64,000 nucleotides of DNA from Amycolatopsis sp. DSM 110486 (GCF_019468465.1 NZ_CP080519.1:1565001-1629000); one strand, 5' to 3'; positions 16,906-25,609 are shown, numbered from the stretch's first letter. Numbers and translations are program-made. Notes: a model not told the origin generated them from the sequence alone.

Positions 16906-17392
16906 CGACAACCTCCTTCATGACGCTGGTCATGCTAGTCGGCACGACCCGTTCGAACTCCTTCTCGCCCCGCTCGAATGTCGCGACCGGGCGGAAGCCG
17001 TGTGCGCGCAGCAGGCCCTCGGCCGGCGCGTTGCCGACCTGGACGGTGGCGTGCAGCGTCCAGCCCGCCCATCGGACGTCCTCGGTCAGGCTGCGCACGA
17101 GCGCGCTCGCGATGCCGCGGCGGTGCCAGGCGTCGGCCACGAGCACCGCGAGCTCGGCCCGGCGCTCGCCTTCCGGCACGAGGTTGACCAAGCCGACCGC
17201 AGCGTCGTCGACCTTGGCGACGAGGGCCGCGCCGGCGAGCAGGAACGCGCGGTAGCGCACCAGGACCCAGTCGGGCGCCGGGCGCACGGGCAACGTGAAG
17301 CGCCACGCGAGGCTCTCCGGCGAGCACGCTCGCACGAGTCCCTCCACGGCACCGGCGGTCGCCGGCTCGACGGTCACTATGACAGCTGTCAT
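16751..17392 (-). CDS. GNAT N-acetyltransferase, C-terminus running into tetR
   Basis: 213 codons, of which about residues 1-160 are a normal GNAT: a beta strand with VGLVNLVPEGERRAELAVLV, the acetyl-CoA loop WHRRGIASALVRSL (the Q/RxxGxG/A position) and ANAPAEGL-type helix VGNAPAEGLLRAHGFRPVA. The conserved domain ends near 16930. The frame then continues for about 50 codons of Gly/Ala/Arg-rich sequence that is simply another frame of the tetR gene, so the original stop was probably lost. The acceptor substrate is unknown. The ATG at 17392 is embedded in an operator palindrome. Confidence 0.78.
   Translation of the reverse strand: MTAVIVTVEPATAGAVEGLVRACSPESLAWRFTLPVRPAPDWVLVRYRAFLLAGAALVAKVDDAAVGLVNLVPEGERRAELAVLVADAWHRRGIASALVRSLTEDVRWAGWTLHATVQVGNAPAEGLLRAHGFRPVATFERGEKEFERVVPTSMTSVMKEVVGGGVGEAGAGPDGVQRRAAAADAGRRRYGPAGRGDPRERTAGVAAALLPRG
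16919..16934. promoter_or_regulatory. ATGAC-N4-GTCAT operator before tetR
   Basis: CATGACGCTGGTCATG, a perfect 6+6 palindrome with a 4-base spacer, 14 bp before the tetR start. It matches the pattern of the sites at 17379 and 17428. Confidence 0.75.
17379..17392. promoter_or_regulatory. ATGAC-N4-GTCAT operator covering the GNAT start codon
   Basis: ATGACAGCTGTCAT is a perfect 14-base palindrome whose right end contains the GNAT initiation codon read on the minus strand. Binding here would block transcription or initiation directly. Confidence 0.75.
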
Positions 17393-17427
17393 GGCCCATG
17401 GGTAGCACGGTTTTCCTGATCGACTCA

Positions 17428-17445
17428 CTATGACGGACGTCATAG
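17428..17445. promoter_or_regulatory. ATGAC-N4-GTCAT operator upstream of GNAT
   Basis: CTATGACGGACGTCATAG, 7+7 palindrome with a 4-base spacer, 36 bp upstream of the GNAT start. It is the longest and most symmetric of the three sites and probably the primary operator. Confidence 0.78.
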
Positions 17446-17720
17446 TCGTGCTCACGCTACCGACACGGCCGGCCCCGACCGAGACCCACACCGCCCAGTC
17501 GAACGGTGGGACATGACCGGTTCTGGGTAATCCGATTTCACTTCCCGTGTGCGCCATCACCCAGTGCGCTGAAAAATGCCGGCAATTCATGCGTGGAACA
17601 CAATCTGTCGCGCCGTGAGCCTTATCGGGTGAAAACCGTTCCCGAAACCTTCCGACCTCGTGATTCTTCTCTATCTTCTAATCTAATCTTCTCGAAACAG
17701 TGCACGAAGGGGACGCGGTC
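17446..17720. other. Intergenic region with AT-rich 3' half
   Basis: Divergent spacer between GNAT and the 140-residue hypothetical gene. From about 17570 it becomes unusually AT-rich for this genome (TTCTTCTCTATCTTCTAATC at about 17662-17681), consistent with a promoter for the rightward gene, possibly with TAATCT as the -10. No coding sequence is seen. Confidence 0.5.
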
Positions 17721-18143
17721 ATGACCCAGTCGATCGAAGCTCCGGCGAAGGAATTCTGCGTCGACTGGGAGATGGAGGGAAACGACGGCGGCCGTGTGAA
17801 CGTCACGCTGTCGGGTCACGTGAGCCTGCTCGACGGCAGCCGCTTCTACAAGGTCGACGGCGTGCTCTACATCGCGGAAGGCGCCGAGTACTGCCGCGAG
17901 GTCGGCAACCCGCGCCTCTACGTCCGGCGCAACGGCGTGGAAGCCAGCGGCCGGCACTGGGGCTGGGAGACGATCAGCTCGCGCAAGACCGCCAACCGCC
18001 TCTGCACGATGGACGGGTACTTCGTGCGCACCGGTTACTGGGCCCCGTCCGACCGGTCGATCCAGCTGAGCATCGTGGCGGAGCACGGCATCACGCGACG
18101 CAAGTCATACAGCGGTACGGCGACCGTCCGGCTCGTGGACTGA
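17721..18143 (+). CDS. Hypothetical protein
   Basis: 140 residues, soluble and without signal peptide or membrane helix. It is rich in beta-strand patterns (GGRVNVTLSGHVSLLDGS, RFYKVDGVLYIAEGAEYC, NPRLYVRRNGVEASG) and contains three Cys. I do not recognise a family. ATG 17721 has a GAAGGGG ribosome site 7 bases upstream. The AT-rich leader suggests its own promoter; the next gene on the strand is about 190 bp away. Confidence 0.6.
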   Translation: MTQSIEAPAKEFCVDWEMEGNDGGRVNVTLSGHVSLLDGSRFYKVDGVLYIAEGAEYCREVGNPRLYVRRNGVEASGRHWGWETISSRKTANRLCTMDGYFVRTGYWAPSDRSIQLSIVAEHGITRRKSYSGTATVRLVD

Positions 18144-18330
18144 CGCAGGTTTCCGGGCTCCGCATTCAACGCGTGGCGAGCATCGGGCAAGTCGATCACG
18201 ACGTGAAGTGACGGCGTTCACCCACAAGTGGGGTGAAGACCTTGAGCGTGCTGAGGAACACACCGTTTTCCCAGGAAAATCAAAGAAAACGTTGTGCTGG
18301 ACACAGCGCGCGCGGGCGTGTACGAGGACC

Positions 18331-18960
18331 ATGGAGCCCATGCGGAACAAGGCTCGGGCTGGCAGACCACCTCTTCTCTTCACCCGTTTCCTACGACGAC
18401 TGGGATTCGCGCGGAATCCGCTCGTGCGGCGCTCCGACCGGATCGAGGGTCTCCTCGCCGGCCTGGCCGCGCTGATCGCGATCTTGGCGCTCCCGCTCGT
18501 GGTACTGCTCGGCAATGCCGACGTCTCCCACGAGACCGCGGCGTCGGACGCGCAGCTGCACGCGCGCCACCAAGTCACCGCGACCGTGCTCGCGCCCGCG
18601 CCGAAGACGGCGTCGATGGGCGACAGCGCCCCGATCGCCCACAGCTCTCGAGTAACCGCCAACTGGCAGCTGCCGAACGGCTCGCCGCAGACCGGCGTCG
18701 TGACGGTGCCCGCGGGCGCCGGCAACCCCGGTTCGCAGGCGCCGATCTGGCTGGACGACAACGGCAAGCAGACCACCGCCCCGCTCACCCACGCCGACGC
18801 GGTGACCAACGGCGTGCTCGTGGGCACCTTCACGTGGCTCTGCGCGATCGGCCTGCTGGCCGGCGCGTTCTGGATCGCCCGGCGCGTGCTCGACCACCGG
18901 CGAGCGATCCGCTGGGCCGACGAATGGGCACAGCTCGCCGGCCCGGAGGCAGTTCGCTGA
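18331..18960 (+). CDS. Rv1733c-family membrane protein
   Basis: 209 residues with two membrane helices, about 43-62 (LLAGLAALIAILALPLVVLL) and about 163-185 (GVLVGTFTWLCAIGLLAGAF), separated by an extracytoplasmic domain with VTANWQLPNGSPQTGVV and APIWLDDNGKQTTAPLT. The layout and the RNPLVRRSDRIE N-terminal motif match mycobacterial Rv1733c, a latency-associated antigen whose function is unknown. GAGGA precedes ATG 18331. Confidence 0.85.
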   Translation: MEPMRNKARAGRPPLLFTRFLRRLGFARNPLVRRSDRIEGLLAGLAALIAILALPLVVLLGNADVSHETAASDAQLHARHQVTATVLAPAPKTASMGDSAPIAHSSRVTANWQLPNGSPQTGVVTVPAGAGNPGSQAPIWLDDNGKQTTAPLTHADAVTNGVLVGTFTWLCAIGLLAGAFWIARRVLDHRRAIRWADEWAQLAGPEAVR

Positions 18961-19056
18961 AGCCGGCTGCCTCCGGGCCCCGGCCGGCGGACCGGCGGAG
19001 CGACACCCCCAGCGCCGCCCCGCGGCAGTGCAACGCCTACCGCTAAGCCTGTGTTG

Positions 19057-19081
19057 GCGAGTTAACTAACAGCTAACTCGC
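19057..19081. promoter_or_regulatory. Inverted repeat upstream of the XRE/ImmA operon
   Basis: GCGAGTTA (19057-19064) and TAACTCGC (19074-19081) are perfect inverted copies around ACTAACAGC. A partial repeat, AACTGTCAGCTAATCTG, lies at 19119-19135 next to the predicted promoter. It is likely an operator for the XRE protein encoded just downstream. Confidence 0.55.
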
Positions 19082-19113
19082 ACTGCTCACAGTCTTGTGT
19101 AGGGGAGCCCTGA

Positions 19114-19142
19114 TTGTCAACTGTCAGCTAATCTGGGATAGT
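19114..19142 (+). promoter_or_regulatory. Predicted promoter for the XRE/ImmA operon
   Basis: -35 TTGTCA (19114-19119) and -10 GATAGT (19137-19142) with a 17-base spacer, 45 bp before the XRE start codon. Confidence 0.6.
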
Positions 19143-19186
19143 CGACCTAGCTGAGAGCAATCAGTCGCTGACCGGAGGGGGCGGAC

Positions 19187-19633
19187 ATGTCCAGTGACTC
19201 GAGTGATGACACTCGGCCGACGTTGGCCTCCAGGCTCGACGATCTGTTCCGCACGGTGCGCCCGCAGGGCAAGCACTGGACGAACGCCGAGGTCGTGACC
19301 GAGCTCAAGCGCGTGTCGCCGGAGCTGAAGGTCGGCTCGGTGTACCTGTCGCAGCTGCGGTCGGGCAAGCGCACCAACCCGTCGCAGGAGCTGTTGGCGG
19401 CGCTGGCGAAGTTCTTCGGGGTGTCCGTCGCGTACTTCTTCGACGAGAAGGTGGCGGGCGACGTGCTGAGCGAGCTGGCCGCCATCGAGGCGATGCGGCA
19501 GGCGGGCGTGCGCGCGGTCGCGATGCGCGCGGCGGGGATGCGCGAGGAGAACCTGCAGGCGATCACCACGATCATGGACCAGTACCGCCAGATGCAGGGC
19601 CTGCCGCCGGTCAGCGACGAAGCGGCGGGCTGA
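19187..19633 (+). CDS. XRE-family DNA-binding protein (EspR-like layout)
   Basis: 148 residues. An N-terminal helix-turn-helix (KHWTNAEVVTELKR, VGSVYLSQLRSGKRTNPSQE) recognises DNA, followed by FFGVSVAYFFDEKV and a C-terminal helical region that probably dimerises. The long recognition spacing resembles EspR-type regulators. ATG 19187 follows GGAGGGGGCGG. Its stop is two bases before the ImmA start, so the pair is one operon. In comparable XRE/ImmA pairs the protease cleaves the repressor; here that is inference only. Confidence 0.85.
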   Translation: MSSDSSDDTRPTLASRLDDLFRTVRPQGKHWTNAEVVTELKRVSPELKVGSVYLSQLRSGKRTNPSQELLAALAKFFGVSVAYFFDEKVAGDVLSELAAIEAMRQAGVRAVAMRAAGMREENLQAITTIMDQYRQMQGLPPVSDEAAG

Positions 19634-19635
19634 GC

Positions 19636-20166
19636 ATGGCGGAGGAGCGTCGCGACCAGCTCAAGCGGATGCGCGAAGAGGGCGCCCGGCGGATCGCCGA
19701 GCTGGATCTGCCGAAGGGCTGCGACCTCCCGACTCTGTGCGAACGGCTGGGCACCATCCGCGAACGGCCGATCACGCTCGTGCCGATGCCCATGCCGGCC
19801 TCCCACCCGTGCGGCATGTGGGTTGCGGCGCAACAAGAAGACCTCATCTTCTTCGACGCCAACACCACCGGCGCACACCAGGAGCACATCATCTTGCACG
19901 AGCTCGGTCACATCATCTGCTGCCACCGCGGCTCGGGCCTGCTCGACGACGAGAGCGCCCGGTCCCTCTTCCCCAACCTCGACCCGGACATCGTCCGCGA
20001 CATGCTGATGCGCGCCACCTACGACGACGCGCAGGAGCAGGAGGCGGAGATCATCGCGTACCTGCTGTCCGAGCGGATGGGCGTGGTGCCGGCTCCCGCC
20101 CCGGCCGCGAAGGTCCCGGCGGCGGAGGAGAAGCCGATCGACCGGATCGAGCGGATGCTGCTGTAG
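19636..20166 (+). CDS. ImmA/IrrE-type zinc metalloprotease-like protein
   Basis: 176 residues with the metalloprotease signature HELGH (about residue 88) preceded by IIL and followed by IICCHRG, plus the downstream acidic stretch DDAQEQEAEIIAYLLSERM that supplies the third zinc ligand in this family. No signal peptide, so cytoplasmic. ImmA/IrrE proteins cleave phage-type repressors or DdrO in response to stress. Coupled to the XRE gene upstream; the tail is rich in Pro and Ala. Convergent with the KS-AOS gene, with 3 bp between stops. Confidence 0.85.
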   Translation: MAEERRDQLKRMREEGARRIAELDLPKGCDLPTLCERLGTIRERPITLVPMPMPASHPCGMWVAAQQEDLIFFDANTTGAHQEHIILHELGHIICCHRGSGLLDDESARSLFPNLDPDIVRDMLMRATYDDAQEQEAEIIAYLLSERMGVVPAPAPAAKVPAAEEKPIDRIERMLL

Positions 20167-20169
20167 AGC

Positions 20170-23100
20170 TCACTTCTCCCGCAGCCGGGCGAGTTCCGTG
20201 GCCACCGTTGTCGTCGTGTATTCCAGCTGCGCCGCCTCGTGGTCGCTGGTGAGGAAGAAGCGCAGGCGGGTCTGGGATTCGTCGACGGCCGGGTGGAGGA
20301 TCGGGTCGACGATGATGCCGCGGTCGTAGAGGGTGCTGGCCAGGCGGAGGGTCGTGGTGGAGTCGCCGATGACGCAGGGGACGATGGGCGTCGCGGAGGC
20401 GGAGCCGGTGGGCAAGCCGGCGGCCTGGGCCAGCCTCAAGAAAGACGCGGAGTTTTCGCGGAGGCGAGCCAGCCGCGAGGGTTCTGCGCGCAGGACGCGC
20501 AGGGCGGCCAGGGAAGCGGCGGCGCTGGCGGGCGTGAGGCCGACGCTGTAGACGAAGCCCGGCAATGAATACCGCAGCCACTGGACCGTTCGCGACGAGC
20601 CGGCCAGGTAGCCGCCGCAGCCGGCCAGGGACTTGGACAGCGTGCCCATCCAGAGGTCGACCTCGGATCGCTCGACGCCGAAGTGTTCGCCGACGCCGGC
20701 GCCCGTGGCGCCGACCGTGCCGATGCTGTGGGCCTCGTCGACCATCAGCAAGGCGCCGTAGCGCTTCTTGACCTCGATCAGGCCCGGTAGGTCGGCGAGG
20801 TCGCCGTCCATGCTGTAGGCGCCCTCGACCACGATGAGCACGCGGCGGAACCGAGCGCGCGTGCGGCGCAGGATGTCTTCGAGCTGCGCGACGTCGTTGT
20901 GCGGGAACGGGCGGCGCGTCGCTCCGGAGAGGGTGCAGCCCTGCAGGATGCTGTCGTGCGCGAGCGAGTCGTGCACGATGAGGTCGCCGGGGCCGACGAG
21001 GTGGCCGATGGCGCTGACGTTGGTGGCGTGGCCGCTCACCAGCGCGAGGCAGTCGTCCGTGCCGAGGAACGTCGCCAGCTCCGTCTCCAGCCCACGCGTG
21101 AGGTCGCGGTCGCCCGCGAGGAGGCGGCTGCCGGACACCGAGGTGCCATAGCGTTCCACGGCGTCGTGCACCGCGGCCGTCACGGCCGGGTGGCCGGAGA
21201 GACCCAGGTAGTTGTAGCTGGAGAACGACAGGTACTGCCGGCCGCCGACGGTCGTCGTGCTGGTCAGGAGACCTTGGTGCTTGCGGAAGTACGGGTTCGG
21301 CACGCCGAGGTCCGAGAACTCCCGCAGCCGCGCGTCGATCGCCGCGGCCTCGGGGAAGTCGTCGATCGACGCCGTGGCGGGGTCGAACGCGACGGTCTCC
21401 GAAGGCAGTGGCACGGGCACCGGCACGGCGGGCGTGATGAGCCCCGCCACCGCACCGGCCGTGACACCGCGCTCCTGCTCGATCTCGAAGCGCTGCCCGG
21501 GGAAGCGCTTGCGGAGGTTGGCTTCCAGCTCCGTCAGCATGAGGGAGTCGAACCCGAGATCGTCGATCAACGCGTGCCCGGCGCACAGGTCACCGACCGG
21601 GAACGCACTCGTGCGCGCGACCTCCTCCAGCACCACGGCCAGCACGTCCCGCGACGACGGAAGTCCCTGTGGCTCAACGGGTTCCGCGGACGAGACAGCA
21701 CTCAGCGGCGGCAACGACTGCGCCTTCACCCGCTTCGCCTCGTCGACGACCCAGTGGTGACGCGGGCTGAGCGGGCTCGGCGGCAGCGTGCACGGCGGCG
21801 TCCGGCCGATCGCGGGCCGCAGCCCGGCGCCGGTCACGGCCAGCGCGGCCAGCTCCAGCAGCGGCAGTTCCGGCGCGGGCACCTCGGCGCCCGGCGCCAC
21901 GACCCCCGCGTACGTCGCCGGCGCCAGCTCCCCCGCCGTCCCGGATTCCAGTGCGACGGACGCCGCCACCAGCTTCGACACCGCGTCGCCGGCATCGTCG
22001 GCCACCACGGCGAGCCGTTCGGCGAACAACGCGCGACGCGCCAAAGTGGACGCCACCGCGGCCAGCGGCAGCGGATCGCGCGAGAGCACCTCCGCGACCT
22101 CACGCGCGTGCCGGGCCAAGCCCGCCCGGTCGCGCGCGGTCAGCAGCAGCAACTGCGGACCATCAACAGAAACCGTTGGCACCGCAGGGGATTCCTCGAG
22201 CACCACGTGCACGTTCGTCCCACCGAAGCCGAACGCGCTCACCCCCGCGCGGCGCGGACCGTCGGCAGTCCACGGCGTCACCTCCCCGGCCACCCGCAGA
22301 CCGGCCTCGTCGAGCGCCAGGTGCCCGGCCGGCTCGAAGTCCGGCTGCGGCAGGATCTGTCCCTTGTGGACCGACAACACCGACTTGATCAGCCCGGCGA
22401 TCCCCGCGGTCCCGAGCGAATGCCCCACCACGGACTTCGCGGCGCCGAGGTACGCGGGAGTGGTCGCGTCGCGACGCAGCTCGCCCAGCGCGTTGATCTC
22501 CACGTCGTCGCCCACCGACGTCGCCGTGCCGTGCGCTTCCAGGTACCCGACGGAGCCAGGCTCCACGTCGGCGTCGCGGTACGCGCGGCGCAACGCCAGC
22601 AGCTGGCCCGACTCCTGCGGCATCATGCCGCCCTTGACCGTGCCGTCGTTGGACAGCCCGACGCCGCGGATCACCGCGTAGATCCGGTCGCCGGCGGCCT
22701 GCGCGTCGGCCAGCGGGCGCAGCACGAGCACGCCGGCACCTTCACCCAGCACGAACCCGTCGGCCCGGCTGTCGAACGGCCGGCACTCGCCGGTGCGGGA
22801 AACCGCACCGATGCGGCACAAACCCACCAGCAGGTCCGGCGTGAGCACCAGCTGCGCACCACCGGCCACGGCGATGCGGCAGCGGCCCGCCCGCAGCGCG
22901 AACACCGCGTTGGCCACCGCCGTGAGGCCGCCGGAGCAGGCTGCATCGAGCGCGTAGCTTTCGCCGTGCAGGTCGAACACGGAGCTGATCGAGCTCGGGC
23001 CCATGTTGAGCAGCAGCCCGGCCATGGCCGTGGCGTGCAGACCACCGACGGCCGAGCCCGCCTCCGCCAGCTCGGCGCCCGCCGAGCGGCCGAACTCGCC

Positions 23101-23565
23101 GCCCGCGAACTGGCGCAGGCGAATGTGAAGCGTGCTCATCTCGCGGTAGCCGCTCTCGGACAGCGACATGATCACCGACGTGTCTTCGCGCTCGAAGCCG
23201 CCGGCCTCCCAGCCGGCGTCCTGCAGCGCTTCGCGCGTGAGGTCGACCAGCAGCCGGTGCTGCGGGTCGAGTGATTTCGCGCGGCGCGGCGGGATGCCGT
23301 AGTGCCCGGCGTCGAAGTCGCCGACGTCGTCGAGCAGCGCCATCTTGTCGGAGTACGCGGCCGAGGTGTCCCGGAAATCGTCGTTGTAGAACGAGTCCCG
23401 GCACCACCTCGAATCCGGGACGGTCCTGAACTGAGGCTTCGGCTCACTGAGCAGATCCCAGTACTCGTTCACGTTCCGCGCACCGGGAAAACGGCACCCG
23501 ATGCCGACAATAGCGATGTCCGGTCGATTTCCGATTTCTTGCGCAGCAGATCCCCAAGACGCCAT
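20170..23565 (-). CDS. AT-less polyketide synthase: ketosynthase, ACP and alpha-oxoamine synthase
   Basis: 1131 residues. KS about 14-458: Cys210 in the unusual DAACSGGL (canonical DTACSSSL), His345 in EAHGTATS and His382 in GHSLGTAG complete the triad. Residues 460-615 join a pre-AT linker (LLLLTARDRAGL) directly to a post-AT-like linker (PLSPRHHWV), so the acyltransferase is missing. ACP about 635-710 has the phosphopantetheine Ser674 in LGFDSLM. A PLP alpha-oxoamine synthase fills about 740-1125, with Lys978 in TLSKSLAG and VDEAHSIG. Expected chemistry: extension or loading of an acyl chain on the ACP, then decarboxylative condensation with an amino acid to give an alpha-aminoketone. The acyl source, amino acid and product are unknown. 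GAGGAAG precedes ATG 23565. The epimerase gene is 109 bp upstream on the same strand. Confidence 0.92.
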   Translation of the reverse strand: MASWGSAAQEIGNRPDIAIVGIGCRFPGARNVNEYWDLLSEPKPQFRTVPDSRWCRDSFYNDDFRDTSAAYSDKMALLDDVGDFDAGHYGIPPRRAKSLDPQHRLLVDLTREALQDAGWEAGGFEREDTSVIMSLSESGYREMSTLHIRLRQFAGGEFGRSAGAELAEAGSAVGGLHATAMAGLLLNMGPSSISSVFDLHGESYALDAACSGGLTAVANAVFALRAGRCRIAVAGGAQLVLTPDLLVGLCRIGAVSRTGECRPFDSRADGFVLGEGAGVLVLRPLADAQAAGDRIYAVIRGVGLSNDGTVKGGMMPQESGQLLALRRAYRDADVEPGSVGYLEAHGTATSVGDDVEINALGELRRDATTPAYLGAAKSVVGHSLGTAGIAGLIKSVLSVHKGQILPQPDFEPAGHLALDEAGLRVAGEVTPWTADGPRRAGVSAFGFGGTNVHVVLEESPAVPTVSVDGPQLLLLTARDRAGLARHAREVAEVLSRDPLPLAAVASTLARRALFAERLAVVADDAGDAVSKLVAASVALESGTAGELAPATYAGVVAPGAEVPAPELPLLELAALAVTGAGLRPAIGRTPPCTLPPSPLSPRHHWVVDEAKRVKAQSLPPLSAVSSAEPVEPQGLPSSRDVLAVVLEEVARTSAFPVGDLCAGHALIDDLGFDSLMLTELEANLRKRFPGQRFEIEQERGVTAGAVAGLITPAVPVPVPLPSETVAFDPATASIDDFPEAAAIDARLREFSDLGVPNPYFRKHQGLLTSTTTVGGRQYLSFSSYNYLGLSGHPAVTAAVHDAVERYGTSVSGSRLLAGDRDLTRGLETELATFLGTDDCLALVSGHATNVSAIGHLVGPGDLIVHDSLAHDSILQGCTLSGATRRPFPHNDVAQLEDILRRTRARFRRVLIVVEGAYSMDGDLADLPGLIEVKKRYGALLMVDEAHSIGTVGATGAGVGEHFGVERSEVDLWMGTLSKSLAGCGGYLAGSSRTVQWLRYSLPGFVYSVGLTPASAAASLAALRVLRAEPSRLARLRENSASFLRLAQAAGLPTGSASATPIVPCVIGDSTTTLRLASTLYDRGIIVDPILHPAVDESQTRLRFFLTSDHEAAQLEYTTTTVATELARLREK

Positions 23566-23674
23566 GACAGAACTTCCTCGCGCCGATCGCCCACCCAGTA
23601 GGTGAGAGATTGCCCCGTGGCGATCGGATTTTCAAGAGCGTCCCGGAATTCGTGCGAAAATCCCCGACCGCAGG

Positions 23675-24616
23675 TCAACCCACGGTAGCCGACCGATCAC
23701 GCCACCAGCTCACCGTCGCCGCCGCCTGCTCGCCGAGCGGGGTGGCTTCCTCGCCTGAGAATTCCGTGAACGCACGGGAATCCACCACGAACGGGCGGTC
23801 GAACTGGTAGCGAACCTCCTGCAGTTCTCGCAGCAAAGGCGAAAACGCGGCCGCCATCCGCAGCAGCGGCGCCGGAAGCCGTTGTACGCCGACCGGCGGC
23901 ACACTCGCTGCTTCGCACAGCACGCCGACCATCACGCGCGACGAACGCGCCGGCAGCGTCGGCACGTGCCACGCGCGACCCCACGCCTTTTCCTCCGCGG
24001 CAACGCGCACCAGCGTGCGCGCCACGTCGGGGATGTAGGTCCAGCTGTGCGGCGCGTCCGGGTCGCCCATCACCTGAACCTTGCGTCCCTTCAGCACCGC
24101 CGGCACCACTCGCGCGCCCAGGTGCCCACCGTCGGTCACGCCGGGGCCGAAGAAGTCCGACGCCCGCACCTCGGCGGCGCGAATCCGGCCCTGCTCGTGC
24201 AGATCGTGCAGCTGCTTCCACAGCTGCACGCGCACGCGGCCCTTGGGGCCCGTCGCTTCGAGCGGCAGGTCCTCGGTGATCGGACCTTCGACGGGCCCGT
24301 AGGCGTACAGGTTCCCGAGCGCCACGAGGACGGCGCCGGTCGCCTCGGCCGCCGCGGCGGTGGCGGCGGCCAGCGGCGGCCAGTCGCGCGTCCACCGGTG
24401 ATAAGGCGGGCTCGCGCACTGGTAAATCGCGTCAGCACCCTCAGCTGCGGCGGTCAGTGCGGCGCTGTCGGTGGCGTCGAGCACCACGTGCTCGATCCCC
24501 GCTTCCTCCGGTCGCGGCGACCTGCCGATCACCTTCACCCGCTCGCCCCGTTCGGCGAGCAGCCTCGCCGTCGCCGCCCCCGCCGGGCCGAACCCGATCA
24601 CCACGTGAAGACTCAT
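23675..24616 (-). CDS. NAD-dependent epimerase/dehydratase (extended SDR)
   Basis: 313 residues. N-terminal Rossmann motif VVIGFGPAGAATARLLAERG is followed by family motifs (YQCASPPYHRW, LVALGNLYAYGP with the Tyr region, HSWTYIPDVARTLV). Members reduce, epimerise or dehydrate sugar nucleotides or small ketones. The YxxxK is atypical (substrate-loop residues QLWKQLHD follow), so the reaction cannot be assigned. ATG 24616 begins the conserved part; an upstream ATG would add 22 poorly conserved residues. It lies upstream of the KS-ACP-AOS gene and may act on its aminoketone product, but this is a guess from position. Confidence 0.82.
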   Translation of the reverse strand: MSLHVVIGFGPAGAATARLLAERGERVKVIGRSPRPEEAGIEHVVLDATDSAALTAAAEGADAIYQCASPPYHRWTRDWPPLAAATAAAAEATGAVLVALGNLYAYGPVEGPITEDLPLEATGPKGRVRVQLWKQLHDLHEQGRIRAAEVRASDFFGPGVTDGGHLGARVVPAVLKGRKVQVMGDPDAPHSWTYIPDVARTLVRVAAEEKAWGRAWHVPTLPARSSRVMVGVLCEAASVPPVGVQRLPAPLLRMAAAFSPLLRELQEVRYQFDRPFVVDSRAFTEFSGEEATPLGEQAAATVSWWRDRSATVG

Positions 24617-24885
24617 GCGCCACACCATAGTCAGCCCGGTGAGCGGGATTGGCTTTTCAGGTATCCGTAACTTCGGGTTCACCGCGAACTTCTTCGGACA
24701 GTTGTCCGTAAACCTCTCGGATGCCTCACGACACCCTCGTGAAATGACTCGCGATTAATCGGATTCACAGGGACTTCTCAGTGGTCTTCACTCAAGTCTT
24801 CACTGTGGCCGGAGCCGCTTTTCGGACCCTAGGCGGCCGACTGGCGTTGGTGTAAGGTCGCCGATCATGGACAGTTCCGACAAGG

Positions 24886-25602
24886 ATGCCTATGTCTTCT
24901 GAAGATCTCCCCCGGCTCGTCAAGGACACGGCTCGCCGTCAGCTCGCCGAGACCGGTGCGACCGGTCTGACGCTGCAGACGGTGGCCGTCGAAAGCGGCG
25001 TGACCGTGGCCGAGGTGCAACCGTTTTTCGGAGATCGTGACGATCTCCTGACCGCATTGATCATCGACGCTTACAACGCCTCCGGCGGGGCCATGGAACA
25101 GGCCGATCCCGGCGAGCGGGAAACGGATCCCGGCGCGCGCCTGCTGGCCGTCACCCGCGCATTGCGCGAATGGTCGCTCGCGAACCCGGCCGAGTTCGCC
25201 TTGCTCTACGGCTCGCCCGTGCCCGGCTACGCGGCACCGGAGACCACCGTGGGCCCGGCTTCGCGCACGCCCGCGGCGCTCGCCGCGGTGCTGCGTTCCG
25301 CGCTGGCGGCGGGATCCCTCACGCCGCCGAGCCGGCCGCTGCCCGGTCCGACGCTTGTGACCGCCGAGGCCGTCGCGCTCTTCGGCGGACAGCCCGAGGC
25401 TCCGTACGGCGATCTGCTCGAACGCGGGATCGTGCTGTGGAGCAACCTGATCGGCCTGCTGGTGTTCCAGGTGTTCAGCCGTACGCACGACAGCGTCGCC
25501 GACCAGTCGGCCTTCTTCGACTACGCGGTGGCCGTGGCGGCGGAAGCCGTCGGCCTGGCCGTGCCGCTCGAAGGAAGCCGGCGCGAGGCCGTGAACGCCT
25601 GA
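24886..25602 (+). CDS. TetR-family regulator with WHG-like C-terminal domain
   Basis: 238 residues. Helix-turn-helix: LTLQTVAVESGVTVAEVQPF then FGDRDDLLTA. The C-terminal part contains LREWSLANPAEFALLYGSPV, the signature of TetR proteins with a WHG domain. It is divergent from the epimerase with about 270 bp between, so it may control the epimerase/KS-AOS unit. Palindromic element B begins 8 bp after its stop, between it and the MAB_1171c gene. Confidence 0.85.
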   Translation: MPMSSEDLPRLVKDTARRQLAETGATGLTLQTVAVESGVTVAEVQPFFGDRDDLLTALIIDAYNASGGAMEQADPGERETDPGARLLAVTRALREWSLANPAEFALLYGSPVPGYAAPETTVGPASRTPAALAAVLRSALAAGSLTPPSRPLPGPTLVTAEAVALFGGQPEAPYGDLLERGIVLWSNLIGLLVFQVFSRTHDSVADQSAFFDYAVAVAAEAVGLAVPLEGSRREAVNA

Positions 25603-25609
25603 ATCTCGA

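Noticed and set aside
19187..20166. Toxin-antitoxin system
   Set aside because: XRE-ImmA pairs can be part of such systems, but no toxin-like gene is recognised here, so the function stays open.
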